Below are positions 23,529-31,661 of a stretch of DNA of 51,746 nt, piece after piece. The notes beneath the pieces were generated by a model. The model was not told where the DNA came from and ran no database searches. It saw nothing but the letters and a program-made list of their open reading frames with translations. Source of the DNA: AV69 sp036498205 (GTDB lineage: Bacteria > Verrucomicrobiota > Verrucomicrobiia > Chthoniobacterales > UBA10450); NCBI GenBank assembly GCA_036498205.1, contig DASXIC010000168.1:1-51746 (forward strand). The letters are read 5' to 3'. The position numbers and the translations under genes are program-made. Positions within the stretch are counted from its first letter, which is position 1; every line of letters begins with the position of its first letter.

Positions 23529-24941
23529 CTATTTGGATTTTCCGACGTTTGGATCAAACGACCCGCTCGGCAGATTCGCAGCCTTCCAATCCATCGCCAT
23601 GCGAATGCGCGAACGCCCGCTCGGGTGGTCGAAAAATACGAATTCCTCCAGGGGAGTTGGCTCCATTTTGCGATAAATGCCGAGCTTGAGAGCGACCTTT
23701 GCCATTCCGTCAGGTTCGCGCGCGGCATTAATGCCAAAGGCATCCGCTTCCCGTTCGACGGCGCGGGTGGAAGTGTTTGAAAGCGGAGTAATCAGGAAAA
23801 AATAAGCGCCGAGAATCAGACCGAGCAAAGGCAAGCCAGCCGGGTCAGCGATGCCTCTTATACCCCAACGCGAACCATATTTGCGTACAAGAAGGTCAAA
23901 GAGCGTTTTAGTTAGGGCAAACCCAACCATGAAAGAGATCGCGGAGAAGAGAGTCAGTTTTACAATGTGATTCAAAACATAATGTCCCATTTCGTGCGCC
24001 ATGACCGCGCGGATCTCCGGCAGTGTGCATTGATTAAGTAGATTATCGTTTAGCGCGATTCGGGTGGTGTTGAGAAAACCAGCCACGTTAGCACTCACGC
24101 GTTTTGTCTGTCGCGAAGCATCTACAACGAAGACTTTCGTGACTGGAATCTCGTTCGCACGCGCAAGCTGCAGAATCGGATCGCGAATGGTTGGATCAGT
24201 AAGCGGCGTGTATTTGTTGAAAACCGGCTCGATAAAGACCGGAAAAATGAATGAGAAAAAGAAACTTCCAGCTACGACGACCGCTGTCGCCCAAAGCCAC
24301 CAGGTCCGTGGAGCCGCGCGAAAGACCGCGTAGAGGATGATAAGGAACAGCGGGACGAGGATAAGCGCAATCAAGAGTCCCTTTAATTGTTCCACAAGCC
24401 ATGGCGAAAACGTCTGTGTCGCCATCCCATATTGATGCTCACGAAAATAACGCTCGTAAACCGTGAGCGGGAAGGAGAGCGCCGCCGCCAAAAGGATGTA
24501 TGGAATGGCGTAAAGCAAGACCTGTATTGACTTGAAACGCGTGGTTCGCTCCGCGAAATCCCTGAGGCCGGCCGAGATTCGACTCGCGAGCAAAAAAAGC
24601 GCGATGGCAGAGCTCAACAGAAAATCCCAAAGGATAAGCCAATAGCCGCCTTCAAAATAAGCGTCGGATTTCGCCTTCTCAGCGGGCGGAATAGAAGCGA
24701 GCCATTCACGCGTTGCAGCCTCCGGGTCGAAGGCAGGCTTTGCAACAGGCGCTGTAATCATTTTCGATGAAGGAATCGCGGTCGCAGCGAAACTGGGCGG
24801 CGGGGCCGCTGGCAACGGCGGGGTGTTCACCGGCTTTGGAATTGGCGTTGCCAATGGTATTGACGTTGGTTCCTGGGCCAGCGCACCCGATGCCAAAACC
24901 GTCCCCAAAAAGCATAAGCACAACCATTTCATGCTGCGCAT
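23529..24941 (-). CDS. M48-family Ste24-like membrane metalloprotease
   Basis: About 470 residues. A signal-like N-terminus (MKWLCLCFLGTVLASGALA) and a Pro-rich linker precede several transmembrane helices. The zinc site HEMGH is at 316-320 (IRAVMAHEMGHYVLNH) and the third ligand is in STRAVEREADAFG. The segment KTLFDLLVRKYG and the multi-helix N-terminal region match the eukaryote-type Ste24/CAAX protease 1 layout rather than the short HtpX type. Start chosen at ATG 24941 (MRSMKWLC); ATG 24932 is equally possible. It is probably co-transcribed with the DegP-like gene for envelope protein turnover. A secreted leader in front of a Ste24 core is unusual. Confidence 0.88.
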   Translation of the reverse strand: MRSMKWLCLCFLGTVLASGALAQEPTSIPLATPIPKPVNTPPLPAAPPPSFAATAIPSSKMITAPVAKPAFDPEAATREWLASIPPAEKAKSDAYFEGGYWLILWDFLLSSAIALFLLASRISAGLRDFAERTTRFKSIQVLLYAIPYILLAAALSFPLTVYERYFREHQYGMATQTFSPWLVEQLKGLLIALILVPLFLIILYAVFRAAPRTWWLWATAVVVAGSFFFSFIFPVFIEPVFNKYTPLTDPTIRDPILQLARANEIPVTKVFVVDASRQTKRVSANVAGFLNTTRIALNDNLLNQCTLPEIRAVMAHEMGHYVLNHIVKLTLFSAISFMVGFALTKTLFDLLVRKYGSRWGIRGIADPAGLPLLGLILGAYFFLITPLSNTSTRAVEREADAFGINAAREPDGMAKVALKLGIYRKMEPTPLEEFVFFDHPSGRSRIRMAMDWKAANLPSGSFDPNVGKSK

Positions 24942-25028
24942 GATGCCGGTCAGATAAAAAAAGAAAAGCGCGCCGTTGCTGGAAGAGTTTGCCAGTGCGC
25001 TCAAAATTTGGTTTGCTGCGCTGGGAAG

Positions 25029-25379
25029 ATGAAACAATCTTTTATTGCTTCATTGGGGTTGATCGCACTGTTCGGTATCGCCGCCGCAGACAACGCGCCC
25101 CCGGACGCATCGTTGTGCGGACCCTATCCCAGAAACTACAAGGAGATTGTCTGGAACTGGATGCAGAACACGCTGCTCGACGCGGATAGCGCCAAGATTG
25201 AATGGGAAGATCCGAAGCCCGCGGATCTGGGTGGTAACGGTGAACACGTTTACGGATGGCTCGTGAATTTCAAGGTAAATTCACGAAACCGCTTTGGCAC
25301 TTACACGGGAAAACAGTCGCATGGCGCGCTAATTCGAGATGGGCGGGTCATCAAAGGGACAGGATTTGGTTATCAATGA
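25029..25379 (+). CDS. Small exported protein, unknown function
   Basis: About 116 residues from ATG 25029 (MKQSFIASLGLIALFGIAAA), a standard signal peptide with a cleavage region near ADN. The mature part (CGPYPRNYKEIVWNWMQNTL, then GEHVYGWLVNFKVNSRN and GALIRDGRVIKGTGFGY) looks like a compact beta-rich periplasmic domain with a single cysteine. GGAAG lies just before the ATG. Its stop overlaps the next ATG (ATGA), so the two genes are coupled. Family not recognised. Confidence 0.65.
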   Translation: MKQSFIASLGLIALFGIAAADNAPPDASLCGPYPRNYKEIVWNWMQNTLLDADSAKIEWEDPKPADLGGNGEHVYGWLVNFKVNSRNRFGTYTGKQSHGALIRDGRVIKGTGFGYQ

Positions 25380-25843
25380 GCCGCCTCTCCATGCCTCGGC
25401 ATAACCAAGACGGTTCGGCTATTCTTTTCGTTATCATTCTAATCGCCATCATCGGCGGGGGGTGGTATGCGCTTTCGAACCTGCGCCGCAACAGCGAGGT
25501 AGAAGGACAACAGTTTGCCCGCGAAGTCATCGAGCGGGTTGCGGTTCAGCATGACGGCCGGTACTTGCATTCGGTAGTTCCGGCAGATCGACGGATCGCT
25601 TTTCCACCGGCAACGGAGCAAGGTTTTATCGACGGTTTTACAAAACTGGGAGCACCGGCTCCCAACTTCGCTCTTGAAGGAAATCTCGCTTTTGAGAGCT
25701 ACTTCTTCTCTCCGCACGGAACATTCAGGAGCATCCTGACTTATCCCGATCGGCACGCGACGATATTTGTGAATATTGCCAAGCCAAGCGGCTACTGGGT
25801 TCTGAGAGATCTCGCAGTCACGTGGGAGCGACCCCCGGAGTAG
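25376..25843 (+). CDS. Single-pass membrane-anchored protein, unknown function
   Basis: 155 residues from ATG 25376, coupled by ATGA to the preceding gene. One transmembrane helix near residues 14-32 (AILFVIILIAIIGGGWYAL) leaves a C-terminal periplasmic domain (FAREVIERVAVQHDGRYLHS, then GTFRSILTYPDRHATIFVNI). The periplasmic part may be a small alpha/beta domain of the type found in proteins with DUF4864-like folds, but I cannot name it. It likely acts with its upstream neighbour in the envelope. Confidence 0.6.
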   Translation: MSRLSMPRHNQDGSAILFVIILIAIIGGGWYALSNLRRNSEVEGQQFAREVIERVAVQHDGRYLHSVVPADRRIAFPPATEQGFIDGFTKLGAPAPNFALEGNLAFESYFFSPHGTFRSILTYPDRHATIFVNIAKPSGYWVLRDLAVTWERPPE

Positions 25844-25956
25844 CAAGTCAGTCCCTCCTGTGAGTGATTGCGCCGTCCACGAGGTTTTTCAGGTATCGTT
25901 CGTTTCGATCGAGCGCGAAAAGCATGAAATGCGAGATTCGCTCTTGTTGTTTGCTG

Positions 25957-27321
25957 ATGCCTTTAAACAGTAACCGTGCTCTTATTGTCCTTCTCAGCTT
26001 GAGTGTCGTTGTCCTGCAGGGTTGTGATCGGTATCACGACAAGATCGAGGCGCGGCAATTCGCCGTCCGGGTAAAAAACGAGTTTTTGCATGCGTGGCAA
26101 AATTACGAGCGTTATGCATGGGGACATGACGCGCTGCGGCCGCTGAGCAAGACTTCGCACGACTGGTATGGGCAATCGCTGCAGATGACCCCCGTCGACG
26201 CCCTTGACACTCTTTTGTTGATGCACTTGGGCCGGGAAGCGGCGAAAACGCGGGCCTTGATCGAGCACGATCTCAGGTTCGATCGAGATATTTACGTCAA
26301 GAATTTCGAGGTAACGATACGATTGCTCGGAGGATTATTATCCAGCTACGAACTGACAAATGATCAAAAGCTCTTACGTCTTGCCGAAGACTTGGGAAAT
26401 AGACTGCTCCCGGTTTTTGATTCCCCGACCGGACTCCCTTATGTTTATGTAAATCTAAAGACCGGCAAGGTTCGGGATCCAATTACGAATCCCGCCGAAA
26501 CCGGCACTCTCTTGCTGGAGTTTGGGACCCTAAGCAAGCTGACGGGGAAGGTCGTTTTCTACGACAAAGCCAAGCGCGCGTTAGTGGAGACCTTTAGGCG
26601 TCGTTCTCCTATTGGTCTGGTCGGGCAAAGCATCAATGTTGAAACAGGTGGCTGGACCGAGACAGACAGTCATATCAGCGGCGGGATAGATTCATACTAC
26701 GAGTACCTTTGGAAATGCTGGCTCTTGTTCGGTGACAAGGATTGTCTGGATATGTGGCGTGCCAGTATTCCGGTTATTAACGGCTATTTGGCTGACGAAT
26801 TGGGAGGTAATTTGTGGTATGGCCATGCGGACATGGTAACCGGCAAACGGACCGACACCGCGTATGGCGCGCTCGACGCCTTCTTTCCAGGCCTTCTGGC
26901 ACTCTCCGGCGACCTTACTCGGGCGCGTCGCTTGCAGGCGTCATCTTTTGCGATGTGGAACTTGCACGGGATTGAACCGGAAATCCTGGATTACAAGACA
27001 ATGCATGTAATAGCCGGCGCTTATCATTTGCGGCCCGAGATTGTTGAATCCACCTACTATCTTTATCATTACTCGCGCGATCCAATGTATCGCAAAATGG
27101 GTGAGAGCCTATTCAACGACTTTGTAAAATACTGTCGCGCCGATGCGGGCTATGCCGCGCTGGCGGACGTTGTCACGAAACAACAACTCGATGAGATGGA
27201 GAGTTTCGTTTTCGCTGAAACCTTTAAGTATTTTTATCTGCTCTTTGCTCCGGCAAACGCTTTGATGTTCGACGAAGTCGTCTTTAATACCGAAGGCCAT
27301 CCGCTCCAACGCAAGTGGTAA
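25957..27321 (+). CDS. Glycoside hydrolase family 47-like alpha-mannosidase, lipoprotein
   Basis: About 454 residues. ATG 25957 begins an ideal lipoprotein signal (ALIVLLSLSVVVLQGC, lipobox cysteine 23); starts at 25864 (GTG) or 25924 only add a tail. The sequence follows the class I alpha-1,2-mannosidase (GH47) blocks: HDALRPLSKTSHDWYGQ with SLQMTPVDALDTLLLM, LLGGLLSSYELTND, PAETGTLLLEFGTLSKLTG, GGIDSYYEYLWKCWLLFGD, DAFFPGLLALSGDL, the YHLRPEIVESTYYLY block and FAETFKYFYLLFAP. These enzymes are inverting, calcium-dependent and trim alpha-1,2-mannose. A cell-surface or periplasmic role in degrading or remodelling mannan or glycans is inferred. GH47 is mostly eukaryotic. Confidence 0.9.
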   Translation: MPLNSNRALIVLLSLSVVVLQGCDRYHDKIEARQFAVRVKNEFLHAWQNYERYAWGHDALRPLSKTSHDWYGQSLQMTPVDALDTLLLMHLGREAAKTRALIEHDLRFDRDIYVKNFEVTIRLLGGLLSSYELTNDQKLLRLAEDLGNRLLPVFDSPTGLPYVYVNLKTGKVRDPITNPAETGTLLLEFGTLSKLTGKVVFYDKAKRALVETFRRRSPIGLVGQSINVETGGWTETDSHISGGIDSYYEYLWKCWLLFGDKDCLDMWRASIPVINGYLADELGGNLWYGHADMVTGKRTDTAYGALDAFFPGLLALSGDLTRARRLQASSFAMWNLHGIEPEILDYKTMHVIAGAYHLRPEIVESTYYLYHYSRDPMYRKMGESLFNDFVKYCRADAGYAALADVVTKQQLDEMESFVFAETFKYFYLLFAPANALMFDEVVFNTEGHPLQRKW

Positions 27322-27404
27322 GGGAAGTGCTGGACGGCACGGAGAAGAATGTCGCTGGCAGTCTCGTGATTTTTCGACATTTGTTGCACGGGGTTGGCTT
27401 TCGC

Positions 27405-27503
27405 GGGCGATTGAGGTCAATCGCCCCTACCGAAATCTGTGACCGAATTGGGTAAGGCGAGACTTTGGCGGCCAGCGGTAGGGGCGGTTCACCCGAACCG
27501 CCC
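27405..27503. repeat. Composite palindromic repeat with nested hairpins
   Basis: GGGCGATTGA-GG-TCAATCGCCC (27405-27426) and GGGCGGTTC-ACCC-GAACCGCCC (27482-27503) are perfect hairpins. In addition CGCCCCTACCG (27422-27432) is an exact reverse complement of CGGTAGGGGCG (27476-27486), so the whole can fold as one large palindrome. It occupies the 355-bp convergent gap between the GH47 and marC genes; apart from this element I see nothing coding in that gap. Probably a mobile-type (REP/MITE-like) repeat. Confidence 0.7.
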
Positions 27504-27676
27504 GGTGAATCGGCAAATTTTGTCCAACGCGAGCAGCCAAACCCGGGAAGGGCGCTTGCGATCAATCATGCCTACCTTGGGTCGCGCAAACAAGCTAGCT
27601 CGGTGTGATTTAAAGAAGATTTTTCGATTTTAGCAGAATTGTATGGGGGATCGAAAAGCAATCGAAAGACGAGTCG

Positions 27677-28294
27677 CTAATGCTTCGGCGCGGCCCAACT
27701 GCCAATTCGTAGCGCAGTCAAGATGAGTTCGATCGAAAGCGCCGCCAAGAGGATTCCCATGACGCGCGTTAAAATTGCGGCTCCCTGCCGTCCAATCACC
27801 CGCAAAATCGCACCAGATGCGAGGAGAAAGAGGTAAGTAAGCGCCAAAACCACCAGTACTACGACAGCGGTCTCGGCCTGCTCTCGAACGGTGTAGACAT
27901 CATTGTCGGTGAGCAAAATCACGGCCATGATTGCGCCAGGTCCGGCAATCGTGGGCACGGCGAGGGGGAAGACAGCGAGATCACGACCTTTCTCGTGCGG
28001 ACCAGTTTCACGATCGGCTGAGCCAAAAAGCATCTGCAGACCGAAGAGGAATAGGATGATGCCGCCAGCGACTTGAAGAGAGAGAAGGCGTACTCCCATC
28101 GCGTCGAGAACGATTTGGCCGATGACCACAGCTACGATTAAGATAGCAGCGGCATACAGCGTGGCGCGCCCGGCGATCCGGCGCCGCTCGACTGCACCCA
28201 ATGAACCAGTCAAACCTGCAAAGACAGCCAATGTACTAATCGGGTCGATAGTGGTCCACGTCATCACGAAGTCGCGAATAATTTTTTCCAGCAT
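27677..28294 (-). CDS. MarC-family integral membrane protein
   Basis: 205 residues with six predicted transmembrane helices. Family blocks: TTIDPISTLAVFAGLTG near the N-terminus, LLSLQVAGGIILFLFGLQML, FPLAVPTIAGPGAIMAVILL, and the C-terminal IGRQGAAILTRVMGILLAALSIELIL. MarC proteins have no firmly established function (an earlier multidrug-resistance role was not supported). It is the last gene of a minus-strand run with the NUDIX and PagL-like genes; 44 bp separate it from the NUDIX gene. Confidence 0.93.
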   Translation of the reverse strand: MLEKIIRDFVMTWTTIDPISTLAVFAGLTGSLGAVERRRIAGRATLYAAAILIVAVVIGQIVLDAMGVRLLSLQVAGGIILFLFGLQMLFGSADRETGPHEKGRDLAVFPLAVPTIAGPGAIMAVILLTDNDVYTVREQAETAVVVLVVLALTYLFLLASGAILRVIGRQGAAILTRVMGILLAALSIELILTALRIGSWAAPKH

Positions 28295-28338
28295 CGAGTG
28301 TCAAATGGGGTTTAAAACCGGGAAAAGCCTTAACTAAT

Positions 28339-28947
28339 TTATAGTAGTAATCGTTCCAGCTCGTCGACGCACAATTGCGACCATGTTTCAAGTGAGTCGC
28401 GCCTGGTGAGTAATTGCTGCCGGTCAAGAAACTCAAGACTCGTGATCATTGCCTCGCGCTTTTTTACATTCGGTTGACTCAGTTTGAAAACATGGACGAC
28501 CCCGAGATGAACACGGCCAACATCGGTACTGTCATCGTTCAACAACGCGACGATTTGATCCTTAAAGGTCGTGTCGATTCGGACTTCTTCGGCCACCTCA
28601 CGCTCAACCCCGGCGCGGTAAGCTGCTTCGTCCCACACGAACAACGATTCGTCGGTATCGTTCATGTGACCTCCGATACCAATTGAACCCTTGGCGACCA
28701 ACCTCTTTTCGCCCGCCTTTTTCCCTCGCACATAATACAATACCCGGTCATCGTGAGCGATAATCGCATACGGTATGATCTGCTTGTGCGTGGGATCGTG
28801 CTCGGCTGTGGTCCTTGGCAAAAAGAAGTTGTTTCCCCGGGATAAAAGCGTTCCAAGATAACGTTCCGGTTCGAAGTTTAAGCCCTGAAAGCTACCAAGC
28901 TGGTCGAACAGACTGCGCTTAACGACGAGTACATTTTCTTCAGCCAT
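28339..28947 (-). CDS. NUDIX-family hydrolase
   Basis: 202 residues. A recognisable Nudix box is present, GGHMNDTDE with a loop insertion before AGVEREVAEEVRID, carrying the REVAEEV metal-binding glutamates. An N-terminal strand pattern (YAIIAHDDRVLYYVRGKKAG) agrees with the fold, and a C-terminal helical part (REAMITSLEFLDRQQLL) follows. Substrate is unknown; it is not MutT-like in length. The box is interrupted by about 7 extra residues between GG and the REVAEEV part. It starts 5 bp after the PagL-like gene's stop, so the two are co-transcribed. Confidence 0.78.
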   Translation of the reverse strand: MAEENVLVVKRSLFDQLGSFQGLNFEPERYLGTLLSRGNNFFLPRTTAEHDPTHKQIIPYAIIAHDDRVLYYVRGKKAGEKRLVAKGSIGIGGHMNDTDESLFVWDEAAYRAGVEREVAEEVRIDTTFKDQIVALLNDDSTDVGRVHLGVVHVFKLSQPNVKKREAMITSLEFLDRQQLLTRRDSLETWSQLCVDELERLLL

Positions 28948-28952
28948 GCCAG

Positions 28953-29567
28953 CTAGAATGAGAAAGTAAGGCCAATCTGAGGACCCAGCAGATTTAAGCT
29001 CGGATTTGGGTCAGTCTGTCCACCGTTGGAGAGATGTTGGTAGAGCAAACCGATTTGTCCGCTTAATCGCTCGCTGAATTTATAGGAAATGCCAGCGGCG
29101 GCCAGGATGTTGAAGGTGAAATCCTGGCCTTGTCCACCGAGTTGCTCGGGTTGACTGTCGATCCAGCCCAATCCAAGTCCGCCAGAAACATAGGGGGTGA
29201 GCCGGCTGCCGCGGGGGACGAAGTTATACCGCAAACCGAAATTGAGCCCAAAATAATGATTTTCGATTCCACGGATGATGGGCTCAGTGATCGCGCTGAA
29301 ATAAAACTGATTATAACCGCGGAAAATACCGGTCGAATTGAGATAAGTTCCCCACCGTAATCGCGCCGTCAGAAAGTCGGCGTTTAGCTCGTAGCTGTGC
29401 GGCGGATTGAAAATTCCGAGGATGTATGCGCTTTCAAGCGCTAGCTGAAAGGTTGGCGGCTCCTCTATCCTGAGAGCGGGGGAACTGACGGCAGCTTCTT
29501 CTCCGCCAGGCGCAAATTGGACGCAAGCCGTCAGCGCGAGAAGGAAAAGGGCACGGCGCAGTTTCAT
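28953..29567 (-). CDS. PagL-like lipid A 3-O-deacylase (acyloxyacyl hydrolase family)
   Basis: 204 residues with a signal peptide (ALFLLALTACVQFAPG) and an eight-strand outer-membrane barrel pattern. The catalytic histidine-serine pair is visible as H178 and S180 in LYQHLSNGG, followed by the conserved NPSLNLLGPQIGL block and a C-terminal aromatic residue (TFSF). PagL removes the 3-position acyl chain of lipid A in the outer leaflet. It supports the inference that this organism has lipid A. Regulation: a 14-bp palindrome lies just upstream. The neighbouring NUDIX and MarC genes give no extra functional clue. Confidence 0.8.
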   Translation of the reverse strand: MKLRRALFLLALTACVQFAPGGEEAAVSSPALRIEEPPTFQLALESAYILGIFNPPHSYELNADFLTARLRWGTYLNSTGIFRGYNQFYFSAITEPIIRGIENHYFGLNFGLRYNFVPRGSRLTPYVSGGLGLGWIDSQPEQLGGQGQDFTFNILAAAGISYKFSERLSGQIGLLYQHLSNGGQTDPNPSLNLLGPQIGLTFSF

Positions 29568-29595
29568 TGGGTCCGGGACGATATTTCGGCCGATT

Positions 29596-29609
29596 GCAAT
29601 TGCAATTGC
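29596..29609. repeat. Perfect 14-bp palindrome upstream of the PagL-like gene
   Basis: GCAATTGCAATTGC is its own reverse complement and contains a hexamer repeat. It begins 29 bp upstream of the start codon. It may be a regulator site or simply low-complexity sequence. Confidence 0.3.
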
Positions 29610-29667
29610 CGCGGGGTCGGTGCCGTTGCAGCAGAATCATGCGTTTCCTGATACGGGACGAACGAAA

Positions 29668-30441
29668 TTACAGCCATTCGTGCAGTTCAGGTGGCAGAGG
29701 GCTCGTCCAATCCCGCTCTTGATCGAAGCATAATCGCGACGCGTGCAGCGCGTGCCGTTCGAGCAGCAGCTCATCTGCGAGCTCCGGTGTCCAACCCGTT
29801 TCAATAAATCGGAGGTAAAGCTTTTCGTTCGGCCCATAAAGTTTGTCACCAACGATCGGATGACCGAGCGCGGCAAGGTGGACGCGAATCTGGTGGGTTC
29901 GGCCTGTGAGTGGGACAACCTTGATCAACGCAAACATCTCGCCGTTGGTTGTCCGCTTTCGAAATCTTCGCTCGACGTGGAACTCCGTGACCGATTCGAC
30001 GCCCCGTTTGTCGATCGTCTGCTTTAAATAAACTGACGATGGTCGAACCAAGCCTTGCCGAATGATTGAACCATCGAAGATTTTCGAGTTCCAATCGGGC
30101 CAGCCCCAAACGATCGCATAATATTCTTTCCTCACCTGGCGGGACTGCATCAAAAGACCAAATTCGCGGGCGGCCTTCGCATTCTTTGCCACCAGCACCA
30201 GACCGCTGGTTTCGCGGTCGAGCCGATTTACGACCGAGATTTGTCCGTCGTTAGCGAGTTCGAAAGCAAGCAGACGTTGTAATTCCGACCATAGCGTTAC
30301 TGTTCCATCGGGCTTGCTTGGATGAACTAGCAACAATGGAGGTTTATCGACGACGATGTAATCCGCGGTTTCATCGAGTATGGTGAAGTCCCGACGCACT
30401 TTCGTTGCCCTGCTATCATCCTGAGACATGATCTCGCTCAT
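29668..30441 (-). CDS. RluA-family pseudouridine synthase
   Basis: 257 residues. Isomerises uridine to pseudouridine in rRNA or tRNA. The catalytic aspartate motif is VVNRLDRETSGLVLVAK, with the earlier IVVDKPPLLLVHP block and the later VPLTGRTHQIRVHLAALGHPIVGDKLYG, all typical of the RluA/RsuA fold. No S4 domain is present. Start chosen at ATG 30441 because GGAG lies 4 nt upstream; ATG 30429 is possible. With either start it overlaps the 5' end of the divergent ABC ATPase gene. Confidence 0.93.
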   Translation of the reverse strand: MSEIMSQDDSRATKVRRDFTILDETADYIVVDKPPLLLVHPSKPDGTVTLWSELQRLLAFELANDGQISVVNRLDRETSGLVLVAKNAKAAREFGLLMQSRQVRKEYYAIVWGWPDWNSKIFDGSIIRQGLVRPSSVYLKQTIDKRGVESVTEFHVERRFRKRTTNGEMFALIKVVPLTGRTHQIRVHLAALGHPIVGDKLYGPNEKLYLRFIETGWTPELADELLLERHALHASRLCFDQERDWTSPLPPELHEWL

Positions 30442-31105
30442 TGATCTCCATCGATATTATACCGGGGAAGGCCGAGAGGTGCGAGCTGTCGATGGGGTTT
30501 CGCTTGCTATCGGAAGTAACGAGTTCGTTGCGTTGAGCGGCCCAAGCGGGTGCGGGAAAAGTACGCTTATGCATCTGATCGCAGGACTCGATCGTCCAAC
30601 ATCGGGAAAAATTTTTGTTGGGACGTTGGCCTTACATGAGGCCAATGAAGACGCCCTAACGAATTATCGACGCCAACAATTAGGGATTGTTTTTCAATTC
30701 TTTAACCTTCTTCCTACAATGACAGCGCTGGAGAATGTGATGTTTCCGCTGCTGCTGCAGGGTATCCCATACGCCCATAGTCAGGAGCGAGCGCGAGAGA
30801 CTCTGACCATGCTCGACCTCTCCGACCGGGCCGAACATTTCCCGCATCAACTCAGCGGCGGCGAACAACAACGGACCGCGATCGCCCGTGCCATCGTGCA
30901 TCGACCAAAGCTCGTCGTCGCGGACGAACCGACAGGAAATCTCGATTCCACTTCCACGGCGTCGGTCATGAAAGCGTTGCAAAAGATCGCTGAGGAGAGA
31001 TTCGCCACTTTACTCATCGTCACTCATAGCCAGGAAATCGCGCGCGCGGCGTCGCGTCAGCTCCTGATGCGCGATGGCAAAATCACCCGCGACACGTTTA
31101 CTTGA
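30428..31105 (+). CDS. ABC transporter ATP-binding protein, LolD/MacB type
   Basis: 225 residues. Walker A SGPSGCGKSTLMHL, Q-loop VFQFFNLLPTMTALENVMFP, signature LSGGEQQRTAIARAI, Walker B LVVADEPTGNLDSTS and H-loop VTHSQE are all present. The sequence belongs to the family that powers LolCDE lipoprotein release and MacB export. No permease gene is adjacent, so the partner is encoded elsewhere. The ATG at 30428 overlaps the divergent RluA gene. The next gene is accB, 48 bp downstream. Confidence 0.92.
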   Translation: MISLIDLHRYYTGEGREVRAVDGVSLAIGSNEFVALSGPSGCGKSTLMHLIAGLDRPTSGKIFVGTLALHEANEDALTNYRRQQLGIVFQFFNLLPTMTALENVMFPLLLQGIPYAHSQERARETLTMLDLSDRAEHFPHQLSGGEQQRTAIARAIVHRPKLVVADEPTGNLDSTSTASVMKALQKIAEERFATLLIVTHSQEIARAASRQLLMRDGKITRDTFT

Positions 31106-31153
31106 CCTACTCGGCCAACCCGCGTTACCTAAACGGCTCAGTCTTCGCCCGCC

Positions 31154-31618
31154 GTGGAACTCAAGGACATTAAAGCAATTATCGATTTGATGCGGAAGAA
31201 CGACCTTTCCGTATTCGAAATGGAGAAGGACGGGTTTCGGCTGAAACTACAAAAGGGACCGAGTGAGCAGCCGCTTTCCCTGGTCCCGACTTCCTTCGTT
31301 CATCCGGCGAGCGCACCTCCGGCGCAAGGCCCCCCAGCCAATGGCGGTGGGGCTTCGGTCGCCGCTCCTGCCGAAGCCACCGCTTTACGAGATATCGTTT
31401 CACCGATGGTCGGCACATTTTATCGAGCCTCTTCGCCGGATGCGCCGCCGCTGGTCGATGTCGGAAAAGAAGTGACCGAAGAAACTGTGGTTTGCATTAT
31501 TGAAGCGATGAAGGTGATGAACGAAATCAAGGCTGAAACGAAAGGGGTCATCGCTGAAGTCGTGGCAGAAAATGGCAAGCCGGTGCAGTTTGGGCAGGTG
31601 CTCTATCGGGTCCGCTGA
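31154..31618 (+). CDS. accB: Biotin carboxyl carrier protein of acetyl-CoA carboxylase
   Basis: 154 residues. The N-terminal helix pair (LKDIKAIIDLMRKNDLSVFEME) and Pro/Ala-rich linker lead to the biotinyl domain: SPMVGTFYRASSPDAPPLVDVG, with the biotinylated lysine in EAMKVMNEIKAET near residue 118. The start is GTG (31154). accC follows 43 bp after the stop, so accB-accC-thiE appear co-transcribed. accD is 14 kb upstream, and BioA, also in this window, would help supply the biotin. Confidence 0.96.
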   Translation: MELKDIKAIIDLMRKNDLSVFEMEKDGFRLKLQKGPSEQPLSLVPTSFVHPASAPPAQGPPANGGGASVAAPAEATALRDIVSPMVGTFYRASSPDAPPLVDVGKEVTEETVVCIIEAMKVMNEIKAETKGVIAEVVAENGKPVQFGQVLYRVR

Positions 31619-31661
31619 GACCAAACCAGGCGCGCGAGAAGAACCCAAGCGTCGCGCGCTA

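Noticed and set aside
25864..25956. Longer start of the GH47 protein at GTG 25864 or ATG 25924
   Set aside because: Both add residues in front of a complete lipoprotein signal that begins at ATG 25957.
27439..27633. Open frame of 64 codons in the GH47/marC gap
   Set aside because: It runs through the palindromic repeat, has no ribosome binding site and an unnatural composition.
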